64,000 nt of DNA from Sedimentibacter sp. SX930 (GCA_002155105.1 MUZD01000003.1:1-64000), one strand, 5' to 3'; shown: positions 8,156 through 18,854, counted from the stretch's first letter. Notes: generated by a model not told the origin, from the sequence alone. Numbers and translations are program-made.

Positions 8156-9325
8156 TTATTTTGGTTGTTTGGAAATCTGATCGTTGATGTACATATTGTT
8201 GACTATGCCGATCGAAACAGCGGATACCAACAGGCTCGATCCTCCGTAGCTCACGAACGGGAAAGTGACCCCGGTCAATGGCATCAGACCGGTTGCACCA
8301 CCAACATTGATTACTCCCTGGACCAGGAACATAGTGCCGATTCCGATACAGACCAGTTGGGCAAACGGATCTTTGATTTTGATTGCATCCTTAAAAATAC
8401 GATAGACCATATAGAAAAACAGCACCAAAACGAATGCGACACCCACTAGACCCAACTCTTCCCCGATGATGGACAAGATGAAATCGGTGTGGGGTTCCGG
8501 CAGATAGCCGGACTTTTGGATGCTTTCACCGATGCCTACACCGAAAAGGCCCCCCCTGCTTAAAGCGTAGTACGAATTCACCACTTGGTAACCGGAATCC
8601 TGTATGTCGGCGAACGGATCGATGAATGATGTGATCCGTTCCATCTGATAGGAATGGAAGAAAGGGATGCTGCTCCCGAATGTTTTCACCATGACGATAA
8701 TCAGACCATAGCTCACACCGATTGCCCCAAAAATCATTACTCCATACTTGACCTTGACACCACTGTGAAGGAACAGCACGAGGCAGATGAAAGCAATGAT
8801 GGCAGCCCCGCCGAGATCGGGCTGCACGAATACCATCGCAACTGCTGCTGCCGTTAACAGGAGCGGTTTCTTCATCGTATCGTAAAAACCATCATTGATG
8901 TGGGACTGGTGTTTGGAAATGATCAAGGACAAGTAAAGGATCAGGTTCAATTTCATGAACTCGGCGGGTTGTAATCCGAAAGATCCGAAGTAGATCCAGC
9001 CGCGCGCCCCTTTCGTTGCCGTACCCGGCCAAAGCAAAAGATAAGCCAAGATACCGAAAAGAATATACAAAACAAACATCAGCAGCTTTTCATTTTTGAA
9101 CAGACGTTTTGAGAGAAATGAAACGAACAGCGCACCGAACAGACCCAGGACAGCGAATAACATTTGCCTGTAAAAGAAGTGTTCTGAATTATTGTAATCC
9201 GTCATGGCGCGGTAACTGCTGGAACTGTAGACCATCAGTATGCCGAAACCCGACAGGATGATGTATGGAATCAAAAGACGCCAATCCATATAGGAGAATT
9301 TTTTCTTGATTGCATTTTTAATCAT
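8156..9325 (-). CDS. ftsW: FtsW peptidoglycan glycosyltransferase (SEDS family)
   Basis: This is a SEDS polymerase that builds peptidoglycan strands from lipid II at the septum together with a class B PBP. The 389-residue polytopic protein has about ten membrane helices, an N-terminal SSSSYRAM region, the central RITSFIDPFADIQDSGYQVV loop and the C-terminal GVTFPFVSYGGSSLL motif typical of FtsW/RodA/SpoVE. FtsW rather than RodA is chosen because of the ylaN neighbour, the same pair as in B. subtilis. ATG at 9325 begins just after the ylaN stop with AAAGGGG rather far upstream; the second in-frame ATG lacks a better site. It is cotranscribed with ylaN. Confidence 0.88.
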   Translation of the reverse strand: MIKNAIKKKFSYMDWRLLIPYIILSGFGILMVYSSSSYRAMTDYNNSEHFFYRQMLFAVLGLFGALFVSFLSKRLFKNEKLLMFVLYILFGILAYLLLWPGTATKGARGWIYFGSFGLQPAEFMKLNLILYLSLIISKHQSHINDGFYDTMKKPLLLTAAAVAMVFVQPDLGGAAIIAFICLVLFLHSGVKVKYGVMIFGAIGVSYGLIIVMVKTFGSSIPFFHSYQMERITSFIDPFADIQDSGYQVVNSYYALSRGGLFGVGIGESIQKSGYLPEPHTDFILSIIGEELGLVGVAFVLVLFFYMVYRIFKDAIKIKDPFAQLVCIGIGTMFLVQGVINVGGATGLMPLTGVTFPFVSYGGSSLLVSAVSIGIVNNMYINDQISKQPK

Positions 9326-9333
9326 GTAGACAA

Positions 9334-9633
9334 CTAAACCCCTTTGTCGGCGGAATCGTTTTTCGATTGATCAAAATAGTTCGTGTACATGGCGTTCAAG
9401 GAAGCTTCCAAATCACTCAATATTTTGTGTCCCTCTTCTTTCGAGATGATTCCCAATTTTACGGCATACTCGACTTCACGGGAGAATCCGTACATTTGCG
9501 TATCCACCACATCCTCAAAGGCTGGACAGTTCGCAAAGCAGAGGTGTTCTTTTTGGCTATTGATTAATTTGTAGATCTTTTCAGCATCCTGCATCAAGAT
9601 TTCCAAGGCAGTCGTTTTGTTGATGCTATCCAT
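9334..9633 (-). CDS. ylaN: YlaN family protein (UPF0358/DUF1507)
   Basis: This is a small conserved Bacillota protein of 99 residues. In B. subtilis and S. aureus YlaN is linked to iron homeostasis and Fur function. The sequence contains CFANCPAFEDVVDTQMYGFS and REVEYAVKLGIISKEEG, both characteristic. ATG at 9633 with GGGAGG at eight bases is preferred to the in-frame ATG six codons upstream. It is followed nine bases later by ftsW. Confidence 0.9.
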   Translation of the reverse strand: MDSINKTTALEILMQDAEKIYKLINSQKEHLCFANCPAFEDVVDTQMYGFSREVEYAVKLGIISKEEGHKILSDLEASLNAMYTNYFDQSKNDSADKGV

Positions 9634-9726
9634 ATTAATTCCTCCCCTCAAAAGTTACTTCATTCTATCTTGAATTACTCCGCATTCCTTGCGGTTGATA
9701 CAAAAATTGTACGATCTTTCCAGTCT

Positions 9727-9735
9727 ATTATACCA
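9727..9735 (-). promoter_or_regulatory. extended -10 promoter for ylaN-ftsW
   Basis: TGGTATAAT is present on the minus strand about 95 bases upstream of ylaN. The -35 is weak (TATGCG at 17 bases), as is common with extended -10 promoters. Confidence 0.5.
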
Positions 9736-9793
9736 AACAATCAGGCCGGCGCATACCGCCATTCTTCCCCAAGCGGATTCCAGCCTAATGAAG

Positions 9794-9838
9794 AGAAAAA
9801 GGCCCGAGGCAATGATTGCCAAGGACCCTTTTCCAGAA
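9794..9838 (-). terminator. intrinsic terminator after typA
   Basis: An imperfect stem built on GGCAATCATTGCC with outer AAAGG/CCTTT pairs is followed by a T run on the minus strand, just after the typA stop. Confidence 0.7.
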
Positions 9839-9850
9839 CTTGCTTTCGGA

Positions 9851-11689
9851 TTATTCTGCTTTTTTCTTGCGTTTAGCAGCTTTTTCGCGCTCATTTTTAT
9901 CCAGGATTTGTTTACGCAGACGAACACTTACAGGTGTCACTTCGCAATACTCATCTTCTCCCATGAATTCAAGAGATTCTTCCAGCGTCAATGTGCGTGG
10001 ACGTTTGATCACGTTTGTAGAATCTTTGTTTGCAGAACGGATATTCGTCATTTGTTTCGCTCTTGTGATGTTGACAGCGATATCTGTGTCGCGGGCATTT
10101 TCGCCGACAACCATACCTTCGTAGATTTCCACACCAGGTTCGATGAAGATCGTACCACGATCCTCTACGCCCATGATGCCGTAAGTTGTTGTTTTGCCTG
10201 TTTCAGTAGAGACAAGCGCGCCTTTGCTGCGTCCGCCGATTTTGCCTGGCAACTCTGGTAAGTACGCTTCAAACGTATGAGCCATGATGCCATAACCGCG
10301 TGTAATGGATAAGAACTCAGTAGAGTAACCGATCAGTCCACGTGATGGAACAAGGAAGATGATACGGACTTGGCCATTTCCGCTGTTTTGCATATCCTGC
10401 ATTTCAGCTTTGCGTTGGCTGATTGTTTCGATTACGGAACCCATGTATTCCTCAGGGGTGTCGATCTGAACACGTTCAAACGGCTCGCATCTTACGCCAT
10501 CAACTTCTCTGATGATAACTTCTGGACGGGATACTTGTAATTCGTAGCCTTCACGACGCATGTTTTCAATCAGGATGGACAAATGCAATTCGCCACGTCC
10601 AGAAACGATCCAAGCATCAGGAGAGTCGGTAGGATCAACACGCAAAGATACGTCAGTGTGCAATTGTTTCATCAAACGCTCTTCGATTTTGCGGGAAGTG
10701 ACCCATTTACCTTCACGACCTGCGAAAGGAGAGTTGTTTGTAAGGAAAGTCATTTGCAGTGTAGGCTCGTCGATATGCAGAACCGGCAAGGCATCACGGT
10801 GGTCGACAGGAGTCACTGTTTCACCAACAAAGATATCTTCCATACCGGAAATGGCAATCAAATCGCCCGCTTTTGCTTCTTCGATTTCGATACGGTCCAA
10901 ACCAAAGTAGCCGAACAGTTTTGATACACGGAAATTCTTGAATGAACCGTCCAATTTAAGTAAAGATACTTGATCCCCAACTTTGATTGTGCCACGGAAT
11001 ACGCGTCCGATACCGATACGGCCAACAAAGTCACTGTAGTCAAGTAAAGCTACTTGGAATTGCAATGGTTCAGCAGAGTTGTCGATTGGAGCTGGAATGT
11101 GTTCGATGATTGCATCAAAAACGTTATCCATTGTATCTTCTTGTTCAGTTGGATCATCTGACATGCTTGAAGTACCGTGCATTGCAGAAGCATAGACAAC
11201 CGGGAATTCCAATTGTTCGTCATCAGCGCCCAATTCGATGAATAATTCCAGAACTTCATCCACGACTTCAGCAGGTCTGGCAGTCGGTTTGTCGATTTTG
11301 TTTACAACGACGATAGGAATCAGTTTTTGCTCCAAGGCTTTTTTCAATACGAAACGCGTTTGCGGCATCGTACCTTCGTAAGCATCGACAACAAGTACTA
11401 CACCATCAACCATACGCATGATACGTTCTACTTCTCCACCGAAATCCGCGTGTCCTGGCGTATCCATGATGTTGATGCGCGTACCTTTGTATTGTACAGC
11501 TGTATTCTTCGCCAAGATCGTAATTCCGCGTTCTTTTTCAAGATCGTTGGAGTCCATTGCGCGTTCCATAAGTTCAGTTCTAGCGTTCAATGTATCCGAT
11601 TGTTTCAACAATTCATCTACTAATGTTGTTTTACCATGGTCGACGTGGGCGATGATTGCAACATTACGAATATCTTTTCTAAATTCCAT
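9851..11689 (-). CDS. typA: translational GTPase TypA/BipA
   Basis: TypA is a ribosome-associated GTPase related to EF-G and LepA, needed for 50S assembly and stress or cold adaptation. The G motifs are complete: AHVDHGKTTLVDELL (G1), RGITI (G2), DTPGHADFGGEVERI (G3) and VVNKIDKP (G4). Beta-barrel, EF-G III/V-like and BipA-specific C-terminal domains follow (LFLVPSRGLIGYSTEF, ENARDTDIAVN). The 612-residue length is normal. The ATG at 11689 follows GGAGG. It appears monocistronic, with its own terminator. Confidence 0.97.
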   Translation of the reverse strand: MEFRKDIRNVAIIAHVDHGKTTLVDELLKQSDTLNARTELMERAMDSNDLEKERGITILAKNTAVQYKGTRINIMDTPGHADFGGEVERIMRMVDGVVLVVDAYEGTMPQTRFVLKKALEQKLIPIVVVNKIDKPTARPAEVVDEVLELFIELGADDEQLEFPVVYASAMHGTSSMSDDPTEQEDTMDNVFDAIIEHIPAPIDNSAEPLQFQVALLDYSDFVGRIGIGRVFRGTIKVGDQVSLLKLDGSFKNFRVSKLFGYFGLDRIEIEEAKAGDLIAISGMEDIFVGETVTPVDHRDALPVLHIDEPTLQMTFLTNNSPFAGREGKWVTSRKIEERLMKQLHTDVSLRVDPTDSPDAWIVSGRGELHLSILIENMRREGYELQVSRPEVIIREVDGVRCEPFERVQIDTPEEYMGSVIETISQRKAEMQDMQNSGNGQVRIIFLVPSRGLIGYSTEFLSITRGYGIMAHTFEAYLPELPGKIGGRSKGALVSTETGKTTTYGIMGVEDRGTIFIEPGVEIYEGMVVGENARDTDIAVNITRAKQMTNIRSANKDSTNVIKRPRTLTLEESLEFMGEDEYCEVTPVSVRLRKQILDKNEREKAAKRKKKAE

Positions 11690-11955
11690 TTGTTGTTTTC
11701 CTCCAAAATGTTTACTTGTTTTTCACTGCTGTTTGATATGCCAACTGCTACTGCCATTATATAGTCGATCACAATTCTGAATTTGAACTTCCCATCAGTT
11801 TTCGTTTACGGAATAGGTGAAAACCCGTTGAAAACTCATGAAGACAACTATCAACTTGTCCAGTCTATCACCTCCGGAACCATTTGGAAAGAAAAAAGTT
11901 CAATGTAACGGCTTTCTTGAAAAAGTTTTTCTTTCAGTTGTCACTCAGGCTCAAC

Positions 11956-11984
11956 TGGCCCTGACCAGCAAGTATTCAGGGCCA
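11956..11984 (+). terminator. hairpin, possible intrinsic terminator
   Basis: TGGCCCTGA and TCAGGGCCA form a perfect 9-bp stem, with AGCCTCTTTTT after it on the plus strand. No plus-strand gene lies upstream, so its role is unclear. The typA leader region (11690-11955) has a TATAAT at 11756-11761 on the minus strand but no convincing -35. Confidence 0.4.
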
Positions 11985-12003
11985 GCCTCTTTTTGGCTTA
12001 ATC

Positions 12004-12048
12004 CGCAAAAAGAGACATAATCCAAAAAGATTATGCCTCTGTTTTTTT
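12004..12048. terminator. bidirectional intrinsic terminator after icd
   Basis: AGAGACATAATC (12011-12022) pairs with GATTATGCCTCT (12029-12040). T runs flank both sides. It ends the acnA-citZ-icd unit. Confidence 0.85.
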
Positions 12049-12057
12049 GATTGGGTC

Positions 12058-13332
12058 CTACATGTTTTTGATGACCAGTTCCGCAAATCCAGAGCAGCTG
12101 ACTTTTTGGGCAGCCTCATCCTTCATCAGATAATAGAAATCGCGTGTGACTGTTTTGTTGGCAATCGTCTTTTCGATGCCACGGGTGATCAAGTCGCTGA
12201 CTTCATTCCAGCCGATATAATCGAACAACATAGCACCTGACAACAGCACCGATGAAGGATTCAATTCATCCAAGCCGGCATATTCCGGTGCAGTGCCGTG
12301 TGTTGCTTCGAAAATAGCATGCCCAGTGTCCTCATTGATGTTAGCCCCGGGTGCAATCCCGATTCCGCCCACTTGAGCAGCCAACGCATCAGAAATATAG
12401 TCACCGTTCAGGTTCAATGTAGCGATGACGTCATAGTTCTCAGGGTTCATCAAAATCTCCTGTAGGAAGATGTCGGCGATCCGGTCCTTGATGATCAACT
12501 TGCCTTCCGCTACAGCGTCTTCATAAGCTTTATCCGCTGCCGCCCTGCCATCCGCAGCTTTTACGGCATCGTATTGGGCCCAAGTGAAGACTTTATCGCC
12601 AAATTCGCGTTCAGCTAAAGCGTAGCCCCATTTTTTGAAACCGCCCTCTGTGAATTTCATGATGTTGCCTTTGTGGACCAAGGTCACTGAAGTGCGCCCA
12701 TTTTCCAAGGCATATTTGATGGCGCTGCGGATCAAGCGTTCCGATCCTTCGATTGAAACCGGCTTGACGCCGATTGCTGATGTCTCAGGGAAGCGGATTT
12801 TGTCCACGCCGAATTGGGTCTGCAGAATCTCGATGATTCGTTTTGCCTCTTCGCTTTGCGCTTCGAACTCGATCCCTGCGTAGCAGTCTTCGGTATTTTC
12901 CCGGAAGATGACCATATCGGTTTTCTCAGGTTCTTTCAATGGTGTCGGCACGCCTTCGAAATAACGGACAGGGCGCAAGCATACGAAAAGGTCCAATGTC
13001 TGGCGCAAAGCAACATTCAAAGAACGGATTCCCCCGCCGATTGGTGTTGTCAGTGGTCCTTTGATGGCCACCAAATGTTCACGGATGACATCCATAGTCT
13101 CGTCAGGCAACCAGGAACCAGTCAAATCGAATGCTTTCCCTCCTGCAAGCACTTCTTTCCAGACGATTTTACGGGAATCGCCGTAGGCTTTCTCAACTGC
13201 GGCTTCAAATACTTTTTTGGATGCTTGCCAAATTTCCGGACCGATGCCATCCCCTTCGATGAAAGGGATGATCGGAAAATCAGGTGTGTGCAACCCTGTT
13301 TCATTCATAACAATTTTTTCGCCAACTGTCAT
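12058..13332 (-). CDS. icd: isocitrate dehydrogenase, atypical cofactor residues
   Basis: Icd oxidatively decarboxylates isocitrate to 2-oxoglutarate, the precursor of glutamate. The 424-residue protein is colinear with the E. coli/B. subtilis enzyme: substrate motif [27 protein letters not shown], and the cofactor loop [20 protein letters not shown]. The residues that bind the NADP 2'-phosphate in E. coli (Lys344, Tyr345, Tyr391, Arg395) correspond here to Glu, Tyr, Arg and Tyr (about residues 350, 351, 397 and 401), so NAD use is possible. The start ATG overlaps the citZ stop (ATGA), with GGAGG nine bases upstream, indicating translational coupling. It is the last gene of acnA-citZ-icd. Confidence 0.95.
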   Translation of the reverse strand: MTVGEKIVMNETGLHTPDFPIIPFIEGDGIGPEIWQASKKVFEAAVEKAYGDSRKIVWKEVLAGGKAFDLTGSWLPDETMDVIREHLVAIKGPLTTPIGGGIRSLNVALRQTLDLFVCLRPVRYFEGVPTPLKEPEKTDMVIFRENTEDCYAGIEFEAQSEEAKRIIEILQTQFGVDKIRFPETSAIGVKPVSIEGSERLIRSAIKYALENGRTSVTLVHKGNIMKFTEGGFKKWGYALAEREFGDKVFTWAQYDAVKAADGRAAADKAYEDAVAEGKLIIKDRIADIFLQEILMNPENYDVIATLNLNGDYISDALAAQVGGIGIAPGANINEDTGHAIFEATHGTAPEYAGLDELNPSSVLLSGAMLFDYIGWNEVSDLITRGIEKTIANKTVTRDFYYLMKDEAAQKVSCSGFAELVIKNM

Positions 13333-14477
13333 TGTGCTGTACCTCCAATAGTTTCTTTTTCAGTCAAAGGGATGTAAGTAAGATTTACGGCTCCCACATA
13401 TTTAGAACGCGGACGGATCAAGGTAGCTTCACGCTTTTGCTCAAAGACATGCCCTAACCACCCGGAAACACGGCTCATTGAAAACAATAGCGTGAAGAGG
13501 TCATGTTCGATCCCGAAGCAGTGATAAACAGTTGCTGAGTAGAAATCCACATTCGGAATCAAACCTTTTTCCTTCAATAGATAGTCTTCCACTTCGCAGG
13601 AAAGATCATATAAATCTTCTTTTCCGAATTCCTGGGTCAATTCCTTAGCCATGCGTTTCAAATGTTTCTTGCGGGGATCTTCCGTTTTGTAGACACGGTG
13701 ACCGAATCCCATGATTTTTTCTTTATTGTCCAACTTTGATTTCAAGTAACCTGGAACATCTCTGGTGTCTGATTCAGCGATTTCGGAGAGCATATCGAAT
13801 ACGCGCTCATTTGCGCCACCGTGCAAGGGGCCCTTTAGAGCTCCGATAGCACCTGTGATACAAGAATAGACATCCGTCAGTGTAGAAGCTGCAACGCGTG
13901 CAGTGAAGGTCGAGGCGTTAAGATCGTGATCGGCATGGAGTACCAAACAATGATTATACGCTCTGACCAAATCCGGATTCGCTTCTTCGCCTGTCAACAT
14001 ATACAGGAAATTGGCTCCGAACGATAGGTCCTCGCGTGGCGCGATCGGATCCAAACCTTTGCGTAATCGGGCAAATGCGGCAACGATCGTCGGAATTTTT
14101 GCTTGTATCGAGATTGCTTGAATGTAGACAGAACGTTCGTCCATATCTTCCGCATACGGATCGAATACGCCCAATAGTGAGACTGTCGTGCGTAAGACAC
14201 TCATCGGGTGCAGATTTTGGCGGCACTGTATTTTCAGGCAAGCAATGACACTTTCAGATAAGGCCATATGCGTGTGAAGATCTTGCTTCAACTGCGCAAA
14301 TTCTTCCCGGCTAGGCATTCTTGAATTCCACAACAAAAAGATGATTTCCTCAAACGATGCATCTTTTTCCACTAATTCGTCGATATTATATCCTGAGTAG
14401 GATAATTGTCCCTCAACAATTGCGCTTAGGGAGGTTTCTGATACGACAACGTCTGCTAATCCTTTATGTACTTCCAT
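13329..14477 (-). CDS. citZ: citrate synthase
   Basis: This enzyme condenses acetyl-CoA and oxaloacetate to citrate. The 382-residue type II-short Gram-positive enzyme shows the catalytic regions [25 protein letters not shown] and [10 protein letters not shown], the last carrying the catalytic Asp. The start ATG at 14477 has AGGAGAG seven bases upstream. It lies between acnA and icd with a 4-base overlap with icd, so the three enzymes of the acetyl-CoA to 2-oxoglutarate branch are co-expressed. No other citrate-cycle genes are in the window, which fits a biosynthetic route to glutamate; gdhA further along supplies the next step. Confidence 0.96.
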   Translation of the reverse strand: MEVHKGLADVVVSETSLSAIVEGQLSYSGYNIDELVEKDASFEEIIFLLWNSRMPSREEFAQLKQDLHTHMALSESVIACLKIQCRQNLHPMSVLRTTVSLLGVFDPYAEDMDERSVYIQAISIQAKIPTIVAAFARLRKGLDPIAPREDLSFGANFLYMLTGEEANPDLVRAYNHCLVLHADHDLNASTFTARVAASTLTDVYSCITGAIGALKGPLHGGANERVFDMLSEIAESDTRDVPGYLKSKLDNKEKIMGFGHRVYKTEDPRKKHLKRMAKELTQEFGKEDLYDLSCEVEDYLLKEKGLIPNVDFYSATVYHCFGIEHDLFTLLFSMSRVSGWLGHVFEQKREATLIRPRSKYVGAVNLTYIPLTEKETIGGTAQ

Positions 14478-14530
14478 GATTTTTCTCTCCTCTCAAAAAC
14501 CTCTCTTCAGCAAATTGGATGGCTTGCTGC

Positions 14531-17242
14531 TTAATAAGCAAGCCCCATTTTTTTACGGATCACCATCGGCAGGATTCCTCCGTTACGGTAGTAAGTCATA
14601 TCCACTTCAGAATCAAAACGGGCAATGGTCGTAAATTTGATTTCTTGGCCATCTGATTTGACTGCCGTCACCGGAATTTCCGCATGGATGCCGACACTAT
14701 CGTTCAAATCGATCGTGATTTTTTCCGATCCGTCCAGTCCCAGACTTTCTGCATCTTGACCTGTTTGGTATTGCAAAGGCAATACGCCCATCATCACAAG
14801 ATTCGAACGGTGGATTCTTTCATAGCTCTTGGCGATGACTGCTTCGACCCCAAGCAGTTTGACACCTTTGGCAGCCCAATCGCGGGATGAACCCATCCCA
14901 TAATCATCACCTGCAAAAATCACTAATCCGGTTCCGTTTTGACGGTATTTTTCTGATGCATCAAAGATACTCATCTCTTCGCCGGTCGGCCAGTAAATCG
15001 TGAAGCCGCCGTCTTTGCCAGTTACCAGTTGATTGCGGATACGCATATTCGCCAACGTACCGCGCATCATCACTTCATGATTTCCGCGTCTTGCGCCGTA
15101 TGAGTTGAAATCACGGACGCCCACGCCTTTAGAAGACAAATATTGTCCAGCTGGTGTGCTGATGTCGATGCTTCCTGCAGGGGAAATGTGGTCTGTCGTA
15201 ACCGAGTCACCGAATTTACCCAATACCGATAGCCCATTCAAAGATACGATTGGCTTCGGTTCAGGCGATAAATTCTCGAAGAATGGCGGATTTGCGATGT
15301 AGGTAGATCCCTCTTCCCACTGGTACAAAGCGTCATCATTCGTTTCGATCGCATTCCATTCAGCATTGTCATCAAACACATGCAAATATTCCTCTTTGAA
15401 TATCTCAGGTGTCACAAAATCACGGATCATCGCTTCGACAGCGTGTCTTTCCGGCCACAGATCAGCTAAGTAGACGGGTTGACCATCTTTGCCGTTGCCG
15501 ATAGGCTCGGTTTTCAGATCGATGTTCATCGTACCTGCCAACGCATAAGCGACTACCAATGGCGGCGACGCCAAGTAGTTGGCTTTGACCAATGCGTGGA
15601 TCCGTCCTTCAAAGTTACGGTTTCCGCTCAATGCGCTTGAAACCAATAAGTCGTTGTTTTTGATTGCTTCTTCCACTTCAGGCAAAAGCGGTCCTGAATT
15701 TCCGATGCAGGTCGTACAGCCGTAGCCGACAGTATTGAAGCCCAGTTCTTCCAGGTAAGGCAGTAATCCGGCATTATCCAAATAAGCAGTGACTACTTTT
15801 GATCCGGGTGCCAACGAAGTCTTGACGTATTTCGGAACGTTCAGTCCCAATTCAACAGCTCGTTTCGCCAATAATCCGGCACTCAACATTACGTATGGAT
15901 TCGATGTGTTCGTGCAGCTTGTGATGGCCGCGATTGCAATGTCTCCTGTTTTCATCTTCACTTCTTCTCCATCGAGGATCAGCGACACTTCTTTTTCTGT
16001 TTCATCTTCGGATAATCCAAATCCGGCATTGCCTTTCGGCGCAACCAAGGATCTTTGGAAATCTTCTTTCAATTTCGATACCGGCACCAAGTCTTGAGGG
16101 CGTTTAGGTCCTGCAACATTGGCCTCGATTGTGCTCAAGTCGATTTCAACGACTGTGGTATATTCTGGTTCCGGATCTTCAACACGGTAGTAAAGATCGT
16201 TTGCCTTAACGTATTCCTCTACTATAGAAACATGTTTTTCATCCCTGCCTGTCAACGTCAAGTAGTTAAGCACTTCATCGTCAACCGGGAAGAAGCCGCA
16301 GGTCGCACCATATTCGGGCGCCATGTTGGCGATGGTCGCACGATCCGCCAAGGTCATGGAAGATAATCCAGGACCGAAGAATTCGACAAATTTTCCGACT
16401 ACTTTCATTTCACGCAATTTCTGCGTAACTTTCAATGCCAGGTCGGTTGCGGTAGCTGCTTCCTGCAGCGAATTGATGAAGCGCACACCTACGACTTCAG
16501 GAACCGGGAAGAAAGAAGGCTCACCAAGCATGCTTGCTTCCGCTTCGATTCCGCCTACTCCCCAGCCCAATACGCCAAGCGCATTTGCCATCGTCGTATG
16601 CGAATCCGTTCCAACCAAAGTGTCAGGGAAAACTAAGCTTCTGTTCTCATCGATTGCTTTTTCTGTGACGACTGATGCCAAGTATTCAATATTGACTTGG
16701 TGTACGATACCAGTAGCAGGCGGTACAGCGCGATAGTTGTCGAACGCTTTTTGCGCCCAACTTAAAAATTGATAACGCTCCTGGTTGCGCAGGAATTCCA
16801 TCTTCATGTTCGCGATCAAGGCTTGCGGGGATCCGAAGTTATCAACTTGTACGGAGTGATCGATGACCAGATCAACTGGCACTTCCGGATTGATGATAGC
16901 TGGATCTCCGCCTAAATCATGGACCGTTTTTCTTAAGGAAGCCAAGTCAACAACTGCCGGCACCCCTGTGAAATCCTGCAGGATAACGCGAGAAGGTTTG
17001 AATGGTATTTCGCCCTCGTTCGTTTCAGTTGCGCTCCAGTTAGATAAAGTGACAACATGTTCTTCCTTGATGCCGCTTTCTCCCACCTGACGTAACAATG
17101 ATTCAAGCAAAACTCTGATCGAGTAAGGCAGTTTAGCGATTTTGATTTTTTCATTGTTTTCTAATTTTTTTAATTTATAGTATTCATACTGATGACCATT
17201 TAAACTAAAAGAAGCTATGGCATTTTGATTAAAATCTGACAT
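14531..17242 (-). CDS. acnA: aconitate hydratase AcnA
   Basis: Aconitase isomerises citrate to isocitrate with a [4Fe-4S] cluster. The 903-residue protein is of the AcnA/IRP type, with cluster ligands in [10 protein letters not shown] and [12 protein letters not shown], the substrate-binding [14 protein letters not shown], and the swivel-domain motif [18 protein letters not shown]. The open frame extends 21 codons upstream, but ATG at 17242 with GGGGGTTATACA before it gives the usual N-terminus ([20 protein letters not shown]). It is the first gene of the operon, behind the promoter at 17295-17323. Like other AcnA proteins it could also bind RNA when the cluster is lost; that is family knowledge only. 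Confidence 0.97.
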   Translation of the reverse strand: MSDFNQNAIASFSLNGHQYEYYKLKKLENNEKIKIAKLPYSIRVLLESLLRQVGESGIKEEHVVTLSNWSATETNEGEIPFKPSRVILQDFTGVPAVVDLASLRKTVHDLGGDPAIINPEVPVDLVIDHSVQVDNFGSPQALIANMKMEFLRNQERYQFLSWAQKAFDNYRAVPPATGIVHQVNIEYLASVVTEKAIDENRSLVFPDTLVGTDSHTTMANALGVLGWGVGGIEAEASMLGEPSFFPVPEVVGVRFINSLQEAATATDLALKVTQKLREMKVVGKFVEFFGPGLSSMTLADRATIANMAPEYGATCGFFPVDDEVLNYLTLTGRDEKHVSIVEEYVKANDLYYRVEDPEPEYTTVVEIDLSTIEANVAGPKRPQDLVPVSKLKEDFQRSLVAPKGNAGFGLSEDETEKEVSLILDGEEVKMKTGDIAIAAITSCTNTSNPYVMLSAGLLAKRAVELGLNVPKYVKTSLAPGSKVVTAYLDNAGLLPYLEELGFNTVGYGCTTCIGNSGPLLPEVEEAIKNNDLLVSSALSGNRNFEGRIHALVKANYLASPPLVVAYALAGTMNIDLKTEPIGNGKDGQPVYLADLWPERHAVEAMIRDFVTPEIFKEEYLHVFDDNAEWNAIETNDDALYQWEEGSTYIANPPFFENLSPEPKPIVSLNGLSVLGKFGDSVTTDHISPAGSIDISTPAGQYLSSKGVGVRDFNSYGARRGNHEVMMRGTLANMRIRNQLVTGKDGGFTIYWPTGEEMSIFDASEKYRQNGTGLVIFAGDDYGMGSSRDWAAKGVKLLGVEAVIAKSYERIHRSNLVMMGVLPLQYQTGQDAESLGLDGSEKITIDLNDSVGIHAEIPVTAVKSDGQEIKFTTIARFDSEVDMTYYRNGGILPMVIRKKMGLAY

Positions 17243-17294
17243 TGTATAACCCCCGTTTATCATCTTTTTCACATTCAACTCACTTAATACGAAG

Positions 17295-17323
17295 ATTATA
17301 ACCATAATTTAATCAAATGTAAA
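17295..17323 (-). promoter_or_regulatory. sigma-A promoter for acnA-citZ-icd
   Basis: TTTACA (17318-17323) and TATAAT (17295-17300) on the minus strand are spaced by 17 bases, 53 bases upstream of acnA. The inverted repeat ATTAT-aacc-ATAAT overlaps the -10 and could be a repressor site. Confidence 0.75.
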
Positions 17324-17367
17324 TGTTTTAAATAAAAAAAACACCGTCAGGATGCGCGATCAATCGG

Positions 17368-17397
17368 AAAAACCTTACATGGATTTGTAAGGTTTTT
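17368..17397. terminator. symmetric hairpin in the acnA-suhB gap
   Basis: AAAAACCTTACA (17368-17379) pairs perfectly with TGTAAGGTTTTT (17386-17397) around a 6-base loop. It could act as a second terminator for suhB transcripts. The remaining bases of this 468-bp gap, apart from the promoter and the suhB terminator, show nothing I can name. Confidence 0.5.
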
Positions 17398-17637
17398 CAT
17401 TAGAAAAAACGAGAGACCTGCCTCCAATCACACCAAAAATGAGATTCCCCCTCATGAAGCATCATTAGAAAGGCTCTTAAATACTCATTTATTTATCATT
17501 TTCAGGTTTTTTCTCACATTTACGATTTTTAATCTAATCCTCTTTCTGAGAAAAGTAATTTCTTTTTTCAACACAAGTGAATAAAATCGTTTATACCATA
17601 CCTTCCCATGTCATGATTCCTGACATCTTTCGTTAAC

Positions 17638-17683
17638 CAAAAAAAAGTGAACAAAATACATTATTCTGTATCTTGTCCACTTA
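17638..17683 (-). terminator. intrinsic terminator after suhB
   Basis: A 16-base stem (17645-17660 with 17667-17682, two mismatches) and a T8 tract on the minus strand lie 28 bases after the suhB stop. Confidence 0.85.
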
Positions 17684-17710
17684 ATTTTAATCTTAATGAG
17701 GCTCCGACAT

Positions 17711-18484
17711 TCATTGCCATTCGTTCTTGATCTCCTGGAAAGCACATCTGTTGGCGACAATCACTGCATTATTCTGGAGCAGGTTTATTTTTTCTCCCGT
17801 AACTTGTCTATAGACCAAGCCCACCTCTTCGGCTATGACCAATCCGGCAGCGATATCCCATGGGGCCAAGGAAGGAGCGATATAAGCCACCAATTTACCG
17901 GAAGCAACCCAAGCTGTTTCCAACCCGGCGGAGCCATTCACGCGCAACCCACTGCTGTTTTTTGCGATTCTGCGCGCTTCCCCCGCATCCGATACCACCA
18001 ACCTGTTGCTGATTGCGACCAAACCCTCAGAAAGAGGCAGTTCCTCCACGGTCGGCAGTCTTCGATCGTTGCAGTAAGCCCCATTATGCCGGATCGCAAA
18101 GTAGAGCTCATCCCTGACGACATCATAAATATATCCCAGATGGCCGACACCATCTTCATAGATCCCTATCATGATGGCGAAATTTGCTCTCTGCTTGATG
18201 AAATTGAGGGTACCATCAATCGGATCGATGATCCAGACAATCCCTTCCAGGTCCTGTATATCATGTCCTATGCTTTCTTCTCCCAAAATACGCTCATCAG
18301 GGAAATGCGCAGTGATTTTCTCATACAGGAACAACTCGATTTCCCGATCCATATTTGTCACCAAATCCGTTCGCGACGTTTTTTCTTTAATTTCAAGTTC
18401 TTTATTGAACGATTCCCGCAGCAAATCTGCAGCTTCATGCAACCAAGACATGATCAGGCTGTGTCTTTTATCGATCTGATTCAT
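17711..18484 (-). CDS. suhB: inositol monophosphatase family protein
   Basis: This is a Mg-dependent, Li-sensitive phosphatase of the IMPase/SuhB family (YktC in B. subtilis). The metal-binding motifs are EES in ILGEESIG, WIIDPIDGTLNF, and the C-terminal PWDIAAG. The length of 257 residues is normal. The start ATG at 18484 has GGGAGG before it. It follows the UPF0223 gene by 48 bases, the same pair as yktA/yktC in B. subtilis. Substrates in Bacillota are not settled; inositol phosphate, NADP or sugar phosphates are possible. Confidence 0.9.
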   Translation of the reverse strand: MNQIDKRHSLIMSWLHEAADLLRESFNKELEIKEKTSRTDLVTNMDREIELFLYEKITAHFPDERILGEESIGHDIQDLEGIVWIIDPIDGTLNFIKQRANFAIMIGIYEDGVGHLGYIYDVVRDELYFAIRHNGAYCNDRRLPTVEELPLSEGLVAISNRLVVSDAGEARRIAKNSSGLRVNGSAGLETAWVASGKLVAYIAPSLAPWDIAAGLVIAEEVGLVYRQVTGEKINLLQNNAVIVANRCAFQEIKNEWQ

Positions 18485-18532
18485 CCGGCCCCTCCCTTCT
18501 CCTGCTTCTATATCTGCGCCTTAACCAGTCAT

Positions 18533-18811
18533 TTAACGCTCCCCAAGGAAGATCTTGTTTTTTTCGCTCTTCTTTATTTCCTGCAGCACCTTGTACAAGG
18601 AGTAACCAGATTCTTTTTCGAACTGATTGCCGTATTTCTTTTCCTGACCGACTGAAGGCAGCACCGTTTTAAATTCCCGGTAAGCCTTCATAAAGTCTTC
18701 TTTGCTGATCCCACTTTCATAAGCACGCTCGACAGCATTCCATAAAGAGATGACTTTAACGATCTCCTCTTTGGACCATTCTACTTCGAACGGATAGTCA
18801 TAATGTTGCAT
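18533..18811 (-). CDS. UPF0223 family protein (YktA-like)
   Basis: This is a 92-residue conserved Bacillota protein of unknown function. The family core includes YPFEVEWSKEEIVKVISLWNAVE, split here as YPFEVEWSKEEI and VISLWNAVE, and VLPSVGQEKKYGNQFEKESG. ATG at 18811 follows GGAGGG by six bases. It is the first gene of a two-gene unit with suhB. A TATAAT lies 35-40 bases upstream (18846-18851) without a clear -35. Confidence 0.88.
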   Translation of the reverse strand: MQHYDYPFEVEWSKEEIVKVISLWNAVERAYESGISKEDFMKAYREFKTVLPSVGQEKKYGNQFEKESGYSLYKVLQEIKKSEKNKIFLGER

Positions 18812-18854
18812 CTTATTCCCTCCATCTGATTCCTGTTTCTACTATATTATACAT

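Noticed and set aside
9655-9927. 90-codon minus-strand frame between typA and ylaN
   Set aside because: It overlaps the typA end and its terminator and covers the ylaN promoter; the product has no family likeness.
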